Source of the DNA: Streptomyces sp. Y2F8-2
Lineage (GTDB): Bacteria > Actinomycetota > Actinomycetes > Streptomycetales > Streptomycetaceae
Assembly (NCBI RefSeq): GCF_014905555.1
Contig: NZ_BNGS01000013.1
Coordinates: forward strand, 62,001-126,000
Length of the DNA: 64,000 bases
Reading direction: 5' to 3'
Below the pieces are notes generated by a model. That model was not told the DNA's origin. It did not search any database and saw nothing but the letters and a program-made list of their open reading frames with translations. This document shows positions 50,235 through 58,629 of this stretch, piece after piece. Positions within the stretch are counted from its first letter, which is position 1. The number at the start of each line of letters is the position of its first letter. A program made the position numbers and the translations under genes.

Positions 50235-50522
50235 TGACTCCCGGTCCGGAATCACCGCGCCGGGGACGGGGCCGGGCCCCGGGGCCGTGATTCCGGACCG
50301 GTGCGGCTGCTGCGGGGCGTGCTTCAGGCTGCCCTCGAGGAGCGCGTCGGCGGCGGCGACGGCGTCGCGCACGTCGTTGGTCGCCGTCATGACGCACAGC
50401 GTGTAGCTGACATCCGCCAGCTCTCGTGCCGCTTCGGGTGTCTCCCGCTCGGCGAGCGCGATCCGCAGGGACGCGTACCGGGTCAGCAGTCTTCTGACGG
50501 CCTTCGGATCGGGAACGAGCAC
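50223..50522 (-). CDS. DUF5133-family regulatory-type protein
   Basis: 99 residues. GTG 50522 sits 8 bp after AAAGG. Residues 1-65 match DUF5133 (MLVPDPKAVRRLLTRYASLRIAL, AARELADVSYTLCVMTATNDVRDAVAAADALL), which is a small Streptomyces family often encoded near transcription regulators. Its role is unknown. The last 28 codons (PHRSGITAPG ... VIPDRES) come from a perfect inverted repeat at 50241-50301, so the family domain is followed by hairpin-derived sequence. It converges with and overlaps the gene at 50028 by 12 bp. Confidence 0.8.
   Translation of the reverse strand: MLVPDPKAVRRLLTRYASLRIALAERETPEAARELADVSYTLCVMTATNDVRDAVAAADALLEGSLKHAPQQPHRSGITAPGPGPVPGAVIPDRESLRQ
50241..50301. terminator. 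15-bp inverted repeat inside the DUF5133 3' end, likely bidirectional terminator
   Basis: CCGGTCCGGAATCAC and GTGATTCCGGACCGG are perfect 15-bp arms. The 31-bp loop contains a second, GC-only dyad (CCGGGCCCCGG). It lies just downstream of the small gene at 50028 and within the coding end of DUF5133. Confidence 0.7.
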
Positions 50523-50759
50523 AGTCGTGCCTTTCTCTCGTTTTTCCGTCCCGGCTCCCCCGTCTCGGGTGAAGCATGCACAACTCCTCTCACACGGCCC
50601 GCTTTTGGCGCGATCTCGACCCTCCTCTCCCCCACGGCCACCCCACGGCGGTCCGGAAGACGGCGCGACACGCGATCACGACCCACCCCTCCCCTCCCGG
50701 CCGTTGACGTGCGCGGACCATACTGGGAGCGCCCCTGTCCCCTTTCCCCAGAGTGATCC

Positions 50760-51953
50760 ATGGCAAAGTCCTCCACCGTCCGTGCCACGGCTCCCGACAC
50801 CGTGTGGCTGGCCCGCGGGCGACACCCCGGCCCGGGCGCCGAGGACGCCGTCCGCCGCCGCCTGCGTGAGCTGAAGAGCGAGAAGGTCATCCAGGACGAG
50901 ACCGAGTACGACGGTTCCCGGGAGGGCGCGCCCGCGCGCGCCTTCGAGGCGCGGTGGCTCGTCGCGGACGATGTCGTCGTACGGGCCCGCCTCGACGTCG
51001 GGGCGCCCGACGACAAGGACGGCGCCCAGGACTGGGTGCTGGTGGCCGAGGCGGACCGGTCCTGGGACCTGCACTGGCCCTCTCCGGCCACCGTGTTCTG
51101 GCCAGACGACCCCGACGTACCCTGGGACCACGACGTGGTGCCGGGGCTGCGCTTCAGGGAGATCAACCCGCTGCCCACGGAGGACCGGGCGCTGCGGCGC
51201 CTGCTGAAGGACTGCGCGCGCCACTCCTGGAGCATCCACGTGGTCGTCCACGAGGCGATGACCCCCGACGAGCGCGGGCTGCGCCCCCTCGCACCGCTGC
51301 TGCCGCCCGGCCTCAGGCACCGCGTCGTGGAACACCGGGCCGCACCGGAGCAGTTCCAGGTGGTCAACTGGGCCCTCTACGACCTCGGGGCCCGGGTGCC
51401 CCGTGGCGGTGCCGTGGTGCTGCCCGCGGCACCGTCCGGTCCCGGCGCCGACGACAACGGGTTCAGCGTCCGCACGGTCTTCCTCGACGGTTCGCACCCC
51501 ACGGAACTCCTCGACACCGTGCGGCGCTTCGCCGAGCAGCCCGCACCCCTGCCCGAGGGCGCGGAGGAGGCCCTGTCCGCGCTGCGCGAGCAGTGGCATC
51601 TGACCACCCTCGAGGAGGAACTGGCCATGGCGCACCGCCGGCTCGCCGCCTACGCCGAGGCGCTCGAGGCCATGACGAAGTCGCGGGACATGTACCGGGA
51701 GGCGGCCGAACTCGCCCACGAGGCGCTGGCGGCCTACCAGGAGGCCGGCGCGCTGCCCGCACCCCGTCGGCCACGCAAGAGGGAAGGTTTCTCCTTGCGT
51801 ACTCTGGCCAAGCCCCTGGAGCGCGTGGTGGACGGCGTGAAGTCGCTCGGTGTACCCGGCCCGCAGAACGGTGACACCGCCCCCGAGGCGGAGACCTCCG
51901 CGGACACCTCCCCGGCCGGGCCGCCCGACTCCGGGGACTCGAAGCAGCCGTAG
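50760..51953 (+). CDS. Hypothetical protein with C-terminal coiled-coil region
   Basis: 397 residues, ATG 50760; the ribosome-binding site is weak (GAGTGATCC). Residues 1-290 show no motif I recognise, but are rich in acidic residues and contain WVLVAEADRSWDLHWPSPATVFWPDD. Residues about 270-330 are strongly helical with heptad-like spacing (EALSALREQWHLTTLEEELAMAHRRLAAYAEALEAMTKSRDMY), a likely coiled coil for oligomerisation. The last 40 residues are Ser/Pro/Asp-rich. No signal peptide or membrane segment is present. It is a single gene; I cannot assign a role. Confidence 0.7.
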   Translation: MAKSSTVRATAPDTVWLARGRHPGPGAEDAVRRRLRELKSEKVIQDETEYDGSREGAPARAFEARWLVADDVVVRARLDVGAPDDKDGAQDWVLVAEADRSWDLHWPSPATVFWPDDPDVPWDHDVVPGLRFREINPLPTEDRALRRLLKDCARHSWSIHVVVHEAMTPDERGLRPLAPLLPPGLRHRVVEHRAAPEQFQVVNWALYDLGARVPRGGAVVLPAAPSGPGADDNGFSVRTVFLDGSHPTELLDTVRRFAEQPAPLPEGAEEALSALREQWHLTTLEEELAMAHRRLAAYAEALEAMTKSRDMYREAAELAHEALAAYQEAGALPAPRRPRKREGFSLRTLAKPLERVVDGVKSLGVPGPQNGDTAPEAETSADTSPAGPPDSGDSKQP

Positions 51954-52321
51954 AGCCCCGACGTCCGGATCGGCAGGCGGGCCCCCCTGCCGACAGCAGA
52001 GGGCCCCGCCGCGTGCCGGGGGGAGAGACATCGGCGGGGCCGACGGCTCGAGGCGCCGGGGGGGAGGGCACCCACGAGCGGTCTGACATGCTGGTGCCCG
52101 ACTTCCCGGGAAGTATGCGTGGCCGTTTTCCGCGTCTTGTGTCACCCATCCGTGAGGGCCGGGTGTAGGCGGAGGTTTAGGGGGTACCCGGGCGTGAACT
52201 CGCTGTCGGGTGCCACTCCGGCAGCGAGATGTTGATCACCTCCGGAGCGCGGATCGCGGTGCATCTGTTGTCCGCCCCGGGGTAGGCGAGCCCCGCCACA
52301 CCGTACGGATGGGAGGACATT
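51954..52321. other. Intergenic region upstream of the STAS gene, carries a candidate stress promoter
   Basis: About 370 bp without a gene. The clearest element is the GGGTAC box at 52182-52187 described separately. Short GGGCCCC-type palindromes lie near 51975-52012, and could end transcription from the 397-residue gene. Confidence 0.5.
52163..52187 (+). promoter_or_regulatory. Candidate sigma-B-type promoter upstream of the RsbV-like gene
   Basis: GTGT (52163-52166) and GGGTAC (52182-52187) are 15 bp apart, in line with the sigma-B-type pattern GNNT-N(14-16)-GGGTAY. The predicted leader is about 125 nt. A positive-feedback promoter would fit a partner-switching gene. Confidence 0.45.
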
Positions 52322-52699
52322 GTGTCGGCTGAGCAGACCCCGCTGTCCATCGATGTGACGATGCCCCGGGAGGATGTCGCGCTGGTCACTGTGAAGGGTT
52401 TCCTGGACGTCGACACAGCGACGGAGTTGCAGCACCACCTGGCCAACCAGATGCACCACGGCCGGCAGCACCTGTTGCTCGACCTGTCGGAGGTGCCGTT
52501 CATGGACTCGTCGGGCATCAACATCATTCTCAACGCCTACAAGGAGACCCGTCAGGTCGGCGGCTCGATCGGCCTCATCGACCCGGCTCCGGCCGTCCAG
52601 CGGATCCTCGACCTGACGGGGGTGAGCCTGACCGTCCCCTCCTTCAAGACCGTTCAGGACGCCCTGGACGACACGGGCGATGCGTTGAGCCGGCCCTAG
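52322..52699 (+). CDS. STAS-domain anti-sigma factor antagonist (RsbV/BldG-like)
   Basis: 125 residues, GTG 52322, behind GGGAGGA. The STAS fold is complete, with LLLDLSEVPFMDSSGINIILNAY. MDSSG (Ser63/Ser64) is the classic phosphorylation site of SpoIIAA/RsbV-type antagonists, so it can be switched by an HATPase kinase and a SpoIIE phosphatase. Such proteins bind an anti-sigma factor in the unphosphorylated form. Several suitable kinases and phosphatases are encoded in the following 6 kb, separated by 356 bp. A sigma-B-type promoter candidate lies upstream. Confidence 0.88.
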   Translation: MSAEQTPLSIDVTMPREDVALVTVKGFLDVDTATELQHHLANQMHHGRQHLLLDLSEVPFMDSSGINIILNAYKETRQVGGSIGLIDPAPAVQRILDLTGVSLTVPSFKTVQDALDDTGDALSRP

Positions 52700-53055
52700 G
52701 CTCACGGGCGGGGCGTTCCTCTCGGGCGCCGGGCCGGACCACGGGTGTGCCGGCGAGACCGGTCACCGTGCGGGTGACGGCCGGGTGTGCTGACGGCCGG
52801 TCAAATGGCGTGCTTCCGAAGGGAACGTCGTCCGCCCGCATGGTCTCCGTGTTCGTCGTCGCCCGCCTCCAACGGTCCGACGCCGTTTATACGGACGGCA
52901 GTTGGTCGGGTCCCCCGATCGTTGGATGATCTCCGTGGCGCCCTCGGGTGCCGAGGGGATCTCCCATCATTACAGTGGTCGCGCGACAAGGAACCGCGCT
53001 CTCCGGGCAGGCTCCCCAGCCGTCGGGGGAGGGTACGTACGAAGGAGACAGGGAC
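52700..53055. other. Intergenic region before rsbR, no gene seen
   Basis: About 350 bp with no credible gene. It carries the promoter of the rsbR operon: a possible TTGGTC...GATGAT pair, spaced 17 bp, lies near 52901-52929 (weak). No long hairpin or repeat is seen. Confidence 0.4.
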
Positions 53056-53955
53056 GTGACGGACCAGGAGTCGGCAACGAACCCAGGAGCGTCGACACGG
53101 GTCGTGGGGGACTTCCTGCTACTCCGTCGGGAGCAGATCTCTCAGCGCTGGGCCGACCAGACGCTTTTCCGTACGGTGTTCACGGTGTCGCGCGACGAGG
53201 CCGTGGAAGCCGCGGGCTCTCTGGTGGAGGCGCTCGCCGCGGTGGCCGCCTCCGGGCGGATCGAGGATCTCCGGGCCCCGGGCTTCGCGGGGATGCGCGA
53301 ACAACTCACGCGCATGGCGGCCTCGCGGGCCCGCGCGGGTGCGACGCCGTCGCAGATCGCCGACGAGGTGGCGGCCCTGGGCCCCTCGGTCAGGGAGCTG
53401 CTGAGCGCCGAACTGTCCGGGTCGGACGGGCAGGCGAACGGATCGCACGCCGTCGCGCTCACCGCCCTGCTGGGCACGCTTCGGGTGCTCGTCATGGAGA
53501 CCGCCCTGAGCACGGGCGAGGAGATCATCGAGCGGCAGCGCCTGCAACTCCTCGAAGTCGCCACGCCCGTCATCAAACTGTGGAACGGCATCGTCGCCGT
53601 ACCGCTCATCGGCACCCTGGACAGCGCCCGCAGCCAGGTCGTGATGGAGAGCCTGCTGGAGGCCGTCGTCACCCAGCAGGCCCGGTTCGCCATCCTGGAC
53701 ATCACCGGAGTGCCCACCGTGGACTCCCTGGTGGCGCAGCACCTGATGAAGACCGTCGCGGCGGCCCGCCTCATGGGCGCGGAGTGCATCGTCTCCGGCA
53801 TCCGGCCGGCGATCGCCCAGACCATCGTGCACCTGGGGATCGACCTGGGCTCGGTCCTCACCCGGGCGAGCCTGGCCGACGCCCTCGCCTACGCCCTCCA
53901 CGAGCTGGGCGCCGTGATCGTCGACCGGGCGGGCCACGGAGGAGGCCAGCGGTGA
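53056..53955 (+). CDS. rsbR: RsbR-like stressosome co-antagonist
   Basis: 299 residues. GTG 53056 follows GAAGGAGACAGG. The N-terminal ~165 residues are a helical, globin-like sensory region as in RsbR paralogues. The C-terminal STAS domain (about 178-290) includes AVPLIGTLDSARSQV and LDITGVPTVDSLVAQHLMKTV. Residues Ser190 and Ser224 align with the two threonines phosphorylated by RsbT in Bacillus RsbRA (inference). It should assemble with RsbS into a stressosome that holds RsbT until stress. It overlaps rsbS by 4 bp. Confidence 0.87.
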   Translation: MTDQESATNPGASTRVVGDFLLLRREQISQRWADQTLFRTVFTVSRDEAVEAAGSLVEALAAVAASGRIEDLRAPGFAGMREQLTRMAASRARAGATPSQIADEVAALGPSVRELLSAELSGSDGQANGSHAVALTALLGTLRVLVMETALSTGEEIIERQRLQLLEVATPVIKLWNGIVAVPLIGTLDSARSQVVMESLLEAVVTQQARFAILDITGVPTVDSLVAQHLMKTVAAARLMGAECIVSGIRPAIAQTIVHLGIDLGSVLTRASLADALAYALHELGAVIVDRAGHGGGQR

Positions 53956-54371
53956 CCGGCGGTTTCCAGGATCCGACGGGTGCTTCCGTCCCCGTACTCA
54001 GGCTCGGCGACGTTCTCCTCGTCACCCTTCAGGGCGAACTGGAGGACAAGTCCGCCGAACAGCTGCAGCAGGACATCAGCGAGGCCATCGCGGGTAGTTC
54101 CGCCACCGGAGTCGTCATCGACGTCTCCGGTGTCGAGATCGTCGATTCCTTCCTCGGACGCGTGTTCGCCGAGATCGCGGCGAGCGCCAAGCTGCTCGCC
54201 GCGGAGACCGTGGTGGCCGGCATGCGCCCCGCTGTGGCCATCACCCTGGTCGAACTCGGCCTCACGCTGCCGGGTCTGCGCACCGCGCTCGACACCGACG
54301 ACGCACTGCGGATGCTGACACGGGCGTCCACGCCCCTGTCCCACGGTCCAGCACGCCAGGAGAGCGCGTGA
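53952..54371 (+). CDS. rsbS: RsbS-like stressosome scaffold STAS protein
   Basis: 139 residues, GTG 53952, GTGA-coupled to rsbR. A single STAS domain: VPVLRLGDVLLVTLQGELEDKSAEQL, then VVIDVSGVEIVDSFLGRVFAEIA. Ser66 in VDSFLGR aligns with the RsbS serine phosphorylated by RsbT. The C-terminus (STPLSHGPARQ) is a short non-conserved tail. It forms the stressosome core with RsbR and controls the release of RsbT. It overlaps the rsbT start by 4 bp. Confidence 0.9.
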   Translation: MTGGFQDPTGASVPVLRLGDVLLVTLQGELEDKSAEQLQQDISEAIAGSSATGVVIDVSGVEIVDSFLGRVFAEIAASAKLLAAETVVAGMRPAVAITLVELGLTLPGLRTALDTDDALRMLTRASTPLSHGPARQESA

Positions 54372-54814
54372 CGGAGACATCGGGCCGCGTCACCACATGC
54401 CTGCCCATCCGCACGGACATGGATCTGGCGTGGGTGCGGCAGCATGTGCGGCAGGCGGCTGCCGAGATCGGTTTCGGGCTGGTGGAGCAGACCAAACTGA
54501 TCACCGCGGCCAGCGAGCTCGCACGCAACACACTCGTCCACGGCGGAGGCGGACAGGTGGAGTTCGCCTTCCTGGACAACGGCCGCGCCCGCGGTCTGCG
54601 CCTGTCCTTCGTCGACGAGGGACCCGGCATCCCCGACATAGAGCGCGCCCTCACCGACGGCTACACCTCGGGCGGCGGTCTCGGCCTCGGGCTCGGCGGA
54701 GCCCGGCGGCTGGTCCACGAGTTCTCGATCGACTCCCGTCCCGGCGAAGGCACGCGGGTCACCGTGATCTGCTGGGCCGCCGGACCGCCCCGGCCCCGCG
54801 AGGGGGTCCGATGA
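54368..54814 (+). CDS. rsbT: RsbT-like serine/threonine kinase
   Basis: 148 residues, GTG 54368, coupled to rsbS. A GHKL ATPase: N-box ITAASELARNTLVHGGGG (Asn54), G1 box VDEGPGIPD (Asp83), and the glycine-rich GGGLGLGLGGARRLVHEF (102-118). In Bacillus, RsbT phosphorylates RsbS and RsbR and then activates the RsbU phosphatase. The phosphatase-like gene two genes downstream is the likely target here (inference). Its stop overlaps the next start. Confidence 0.9.
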   Translation: MTETSGRVTTCLPIRTDMDLAWVRQHVRQAAAEIGFGLVEQTKLITAASELARNTLVHGGGGQVEFAFLDNGRARGLRLSFVDEGPGIPDIERALTDGYTSGGGLGLGLGGARRLVHEFSIDSRPGEGTRVTVICWAAGPPRPREGVR

Positions 54815-55881
54815 CCCGCGTCTGGGACGTGCCCGTGCACGACTCGACCCGGGTCCGGGACGTCGCGGTGGCGGTGCAGGACAGCTGCGGCCACGCGGGG
54901 TTCGACGACGGCCGTACGGCCGCGGCCGTGCTCGTCGCCACCGAGCTCTCCACCAACCTGCTCAAGCACGCCGGTGGAGGTCGCATCCTCATCGACACGG
55001 TGGACGCGGACCTCACCTCGGACGCGGCCGCCCGAAAGCCGGCGCTGCAGATCGTCGCGATCGATCACGGCCTGGGCATCCCCGACCTCGCGGCCGCGCT
55101 GGGCGACGGCTTCTCCACCACGTCCTCGCTGGGTGCCGGCCTCGGCACCTGCCGGCGCATAGCGGACGACTTCGACGTGCACAGCGCGCCCGGGAGGGGC
55201 ACCGTCGCCCTGGCCCGGATAAGGGCCGGGTCCGGTCGCCGGCGGCAGGGGCGCGCCCGGCGCGACCACGCCCCGGTGCGGGCCGGTGGCGTCAACATCG
55301 CCCTGGCGGGACCCCATTCGGGTGATGCCTGGGCGTCTGTGAGGTTCGGGGAGCGGGTCACGCTGCTCCTCGCCGACGGGCTGGGGCACGGCCCGGCCGC
55401 GGCCGAGGCGTCCGACGCGGCGGTCCGGCAACTGCGGGACAGCGCCCATCTGCCGCCGGCGGAGCTGCTCAGCGTCCTGCACACGGTGTTGCGCAGCACC
55501 CGGGGCGCCGCCGTCGCGGTCGCCCAGGTCGACCTCGCAGAAGGGACTCTGGAGTTCTCCGGCATCGGCAACGTCGGCGCCCGGTTCCGTTCCGGCGGTG
55601 GCTGGCAGCACCTGCTGTCGCATCCCGGCATAGTCGGCGCCCACCGACCGACACGCATCCCCTGTCAGCGGCTGCCCTGGTCGCCCGACTGTCTCCTCGT
55701 CCTGCACAGCGACGGACTGCCCAGCCGGTGGTCCCTGCGGGAGGACGTGCCCTCCGCGGAGCTGGACCCCGGGGTGACGGCTGCGGTGATCGTGCGGGAC
55801 GCCAGCAGTGCCGCCCGGACCGTCCGCGACGACACCACGGTGACCGTGCTGTCCCCCACCCCGCCGAAGCGTGAACCATGA
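54811..55881 (+). CDS. RsbX-like SpoIIE phosphatase fused to an HATPase domain
   Basis: 356 residues, ATG 54811, ATGA-coupled to rsbT. Residues about 10-150 are a second RsbT-like ATPase (ATELSTNLLKHAGGG with Asn49, then DHGLGIPDL, then SSLGAGLGTCRRI). Residues about 165-350 form a short SpoIIE/PP2C domain (TLLLADGLGHGPAAAEASDAAV, CLLVLHSDGL), like RsbX, which dephosphorylates RsbS and RsbR to reset the stressosome. Kinase and phosphatase activities thus sit in one chain, which is not the Bacillus arrangement. It overlaps the following gene by 4 bp. Confidence 0.87.
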   Translation: MTRVWDVPVHDSTRVRDVAVAVQDSCGHAGFDDGRTAAAVLVATELSTNLLKHAGGGRILIDTVDADLTSDAAARKPALQIVAIDHGLGIPDLAAALGDGFSTTSSLGAGLGTCRRIADDFDVHSAPGRGTVALARIRAGSGRRRQGRARRDHAPVRAGGVNIALAGPHSGDAWASVRFGERVTLLLADGLGHGPAAAEASDAAVRQLRDSAHLPPAELLSVLHTVLRSTRGAAVAVAQVDLAEGTLEFSGIGNVGARFRSGGGWQHLLSHPGIVGAHRPTRIPCQRLPWSPDCLLVLHSDGLPSRWSLREDVPSAELDPGVTAAVIVRDASSAARTVRDDTTVTVLSPTPPKREP

Positions 55882-57644
55882 CCCACACCTGGCAGATCAT
55901 CACCGTCGTCGATGCCGCCCGGGCCCGGATCGCCACCGCGCGGCTCGCGGCCGATCTCGGTGTCTCCGTGGTCGACCGCACCCGCCTGGTCACCGCGCTC
56001 ACCGAGCAGCTGCGCCAGTGCCTCACCAAGGGCGGCGCCTGGCGGCTGGTCCTCGGGACCACTCCCCCGTCGCGGGGCGAGGAGCAGGCACGGCTGTGGG
56101 TCACCGTCCGTCCGGACCCGGACGAACGCCCCCAAGAGGAGCCGACGTGGGAGGCGCAGGTTCCGGCACCGGAACGGGGCAGCCGGGCGGACACGGTGGC
56201 GGTGCGCGCCTCCCCGCCGGACCTCGCCGAAGCGCTGTTCAGCGCCGACGACGACACCGCGCGCGTACTGGAGGCACTGACGGAGCAGGAGGCGCTGGTC
56301 GCGTTCCACCGTGAGGAGCTGCACCAGACGAACCAGGGCGTCCTCGCGCTGCACGCCGAGCTCGACGCCGCCGGCCAGGCGCAGCGCGAGCTGTTCGCCG
56401 CCGAGCGGGCAGCGCGCACGGAGGCCGAGGAGGCGCGCCGCCGGCTCACCTTCCTCGCCGACGCCAGCGCGGCGCTGACGGCGTCCCTGAACCACGGCGA
56501 GATCGTCCGTCTGCTCCCCGAACTGCTCACCCCGACGTACGCGCGGACCGCCGACGTGTGGCTGCTCGGCGACGACGAGGCGGAGCCGAGCCACGCGCCA
56601 CGCCCGGCCGCCGCCGTGCTCGCCGCCCGCACGGGCCGCCCGCAGTACGCGGCGCCCCAACCGGGCGGTCTGCCCGGCGTGGAGGACCGGCCGCCTTCCG
56701 CCCTGCACCCCACCCGGCCGCTGCTGTGCCTCCCCCTGTCGGCCCGGCAGGTGCCGCTCGGTGTGATCACCCTCACTCCGCCCGGCGACCGGTGGGATCC
56801 GGATGACGCCGTGATGCTGATCGAACTGGCCCGCAGGGCCGCCATCGCGATCGACAACGCCCAGCGCTTCGAGCACAGCCGCGACATCGCCGAGACGCTG
56901 CAGCGGGCGCTGCTCACCGAGCTGCCCGCCACCCCCGGGCTCCAGCTCGCCGCCCGCTATCTGCCGGCGACCCACGGTCTGAACATCGGCGGCGACTGGT
57001 ACGACGCCTTCCGGCAGCCCGACGGGAGCCTGATCGCGGTCATCGGCGATGTCACCGGGCACGGGCTGCACGCGGCGGTGATGATGAGCCAGCTGCGGAC
57101 GGCCCTGCGCGCGTACGCCGTCGACGGGGGCAGCCCGGGCCGGCTCCTCACCCGGCTGCACCTGTTCCTGCACCATCTCCAGCCGGATCTGTACGCCACC
57201 GCGGTGATCGCCCGTTTCCGGCCCGGCGAACCGGTGCTGACCTGGGCCGCGGCCGGTCATCCGCCCCCGGTGCTGCGCACGCCCGACGGCCGGGTGCACA
57301 CCCTCGACGCCAAGCCGGGCGCCATGCTGGGCGTTCCGGTGCAGCAGGAGATCGAGGACCACACCGCTCCCCTGCCACCCGGCTCTACGCTGGCCCTGTA
57401 CACGGACGGCCTGGTGGAGCGGCGGGCGTACGGCATCGACCCGGGCATCGAACGTCTCACCGAGGCGATGTCCACGCTCGCCGTGCCCGACCGGAACGGC
57501 GGCCTGGAGGGCGCCGCGGACCGGGTACTCGAACCGATGCTGAGGGACTCGGAGGGCGAGGACGACGTGTGTCTCTTGTTGTGTCACGTGGACGACGAGA
57601 TTGCCGAGAACGCCGGGACTGCCGGGGAGGCGGCCGTACCGTGA
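55878..57644 (+). CDS. RsbU-like SpoIIE phosphatase with GAF domain
   Basis: 588 residues, ATG 55878. The first ~130 residues resemble an inactive HATPase-like or sensory fold (VVDAARARIATARLAADLGVS). A coiled-coil region follows near 135-190 (EELHQTNQGVLALHAELDAAGQAQRELFAAERA). A GAF-type domain spans about 200-335, and the SpoIIE PP2C domain about 365-575, with IGGDWYDAFR (near 374), IGDVTGHGLHAAVMMSQL (near 389), LALYTDGLVERR (near 509) and EDDVCLLL. It should dephosphorylate a STAS antagonist such as the protein at 52322. It is the last gene of the overlapping rsb series. Confidence 0.9.
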   Translation: MTHTWQIITVVDAARARIATARLAADLGVSVVDRTRLVTALTEQLRQCLTKGGAWRLVLGTTPPSRGEEQARLWVTVRPDPDERPQEEPTWEAQVPAPERGSRADTVAVRASPPDLAEALFSADDDTARVLEALTEQEALVAFHREELHQTNQGVLALHAELDAAGQAQRELFAAERAARTEAEEARRRLTFLADASAALTASLNHGEIVRLLPELLTPTYARTADVWLLGDDEAEPSHAPRPAAAVLAARTGRPQYAAPQPGGLPGVEDRPPSALHPTRPLLCLPLSARQVPLGVITLTPPGDRWDPDDAVMLIELARRAAIAIDNAQRFEHSRDIAETLQRALLTELPATPGLQLAARYLPATHGLNIGGDWYDAFRQPDGSLIAVIGDVTGHGLHAAVMMSQLRTALRAYAVDGGSPGRLLTRLHLFLHHLQPDLYATAVIARFRPGEPVLTWAAAGHPPPVLRTPDGRVHTLDAKPGAMLGVPVQQEIEDHTAPLPPGSTLALYTDGLVERRAYGIDPGIERLTEAMSTLAVPDRNGGLEGAADRVLEPMLRDSEGEDDVCLLLCHVDDEIAENAGTAGEAAVP

Positions 57645-57752
57645 TCCTGGATGCGTATCCTCCGGCTTTCTGGCAACCGTCATAAGGGGGGCCGGGCGAC
57701 GGCGCGACGAACGACGAGAACCGGCCGGAGTGCCGGCCGGGGGAAGGACGGC

Positions 57753-58184
57753 ATGGCAACCGAGCCGCGTTGGGACAAGGCCTGGCCGTTCGAGACGGTC
57801 GAGGCCCTGGTGGCGGATTTCGGCGGTGACCTGCCCGACGTCACCGGGGCACGGCTGGCCGCCGAGGAGTTTCTGCGACGGTTGGCGCGGGCTTCGCCTC
57901 CGACGAGTCCCGAGTACTGGAACGACATACTCCTGGTGGTCGACGAGCTGGCGGCGAACGCCGTCCAGTACGCGCCCGGGCCGTTCGGCCTGCGGATGCG
58001 TCCGACGTACGACGGTGTCCATGTGACGCTGCACGACACCAGCACGACGCCTCCGGCACCGCGTCCCTTCAAGCCGGGCCAGAGCGGAGGCATCGGCTGG
58101 CACCTGGTGCACACGCTGTGCCACCAGGTGAGCGTGGTCGTCCAGCCGGAGGGCAAGGACGTGCACGTGTTCCTGCCCTGGTAG
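57753..58184 (+). CDS. HATPase-domain anti-sigma-type protein
   Basis: 143 residues, ATG 57753, behind GGGGAAGG, 108 bp after the phosphatase gene. N-box LLVVDELAANAVQYAPG (Glu65, Asn69); the next ATP box is weak (LHDTSTTPPAP, without the DxGxG), then GGIGWHLVHTLCHQVSV. The family of anti-sigma ATPases in Streptomyces often has such reduced forms. It could phosphorylate or sequester one of the STAS proteins of the island. No sigma factor gene lies nearby. Confidence 0.84.
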   Translation: MATEPRWDKAWPFETVEALVADFGGDLPDVTGARLAAEEFLRRLARASPPTSPEYWNDILLVVDELAANAVQYAPGPFGLRMRPTYDGVHVTLHDTSTTPPAPRPFKPGQSGGIGWHLVHTLCHQVSVVVQPEGKDVHVFLPW

Positions 58185-58277
58185 GGCGCGGGCCCTTCCG
58201 GTCCACGCCCTGCCGGGGCGGGAGCCCCCCGCGGTGCCGTCGGCCGACCGACGGTGAGCGCGGGGCGGCTCGTGGGA

Positions 58278-58568
58278 TCAGGCCGCCCGCCACCGTGCCC
58301 CGGAGCCGTCCGGGACGGTGCTGCCGGCGGCCCGCGTGTCTCCCGCCTTCTGCGCCGTAGGCCTCTCGCGGACCCGGGACCCGGTGGCGGCGCCGTCCGC
58401 GCCGACCGCGCCGTCCTGGGAGGAGCGGGGCACGGCGCGCAGCCGGCGGCGTCCCGCGCCACGGGCCTTCCTGGTGCCGCCCGGGGTGAGCAGGCGTTCC
58501 TCATAGCTGCCGAGCGCAAGCATGAGGCACAGCATGGACACCGGCATGAGCAGGGCTACGGCGATCAT
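58278..58568 (-). CDS. Small single-pass membrane protein
   Basis: 96 residues. ATG 58568 is preceded by GAAGGAGCCCAC. Residues 1-20 (MIAVALLMPVSMLCLMLALG) are one membrane segment, followed by SYEERLLTP, which is a common opening in Streptomyces small membrane proteins of unknown role. The rest is Arg/Gly/Ala-rich and unstructured. It converges with the HATPase gene at 57753 and lies after the HATPase gene at 58630 on the same strand. Confidence 0.65.
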   Translation of the reverse strand: MIAVALLMPVSMLCLMLALGSYEERLLTPGGTRKARGAGRRRLRAVPRSSQDGAVGADGAATGSRVRERPTAQKAGDTRAAGSTVPDGSGARWRAA

Positions 58569-58629
58569 GTGGGCTCCTTCACAGGGCGTCCTGTTCCGCG
58601 TTGCCCCGCTTCGCCCTTGGAAACACGGT

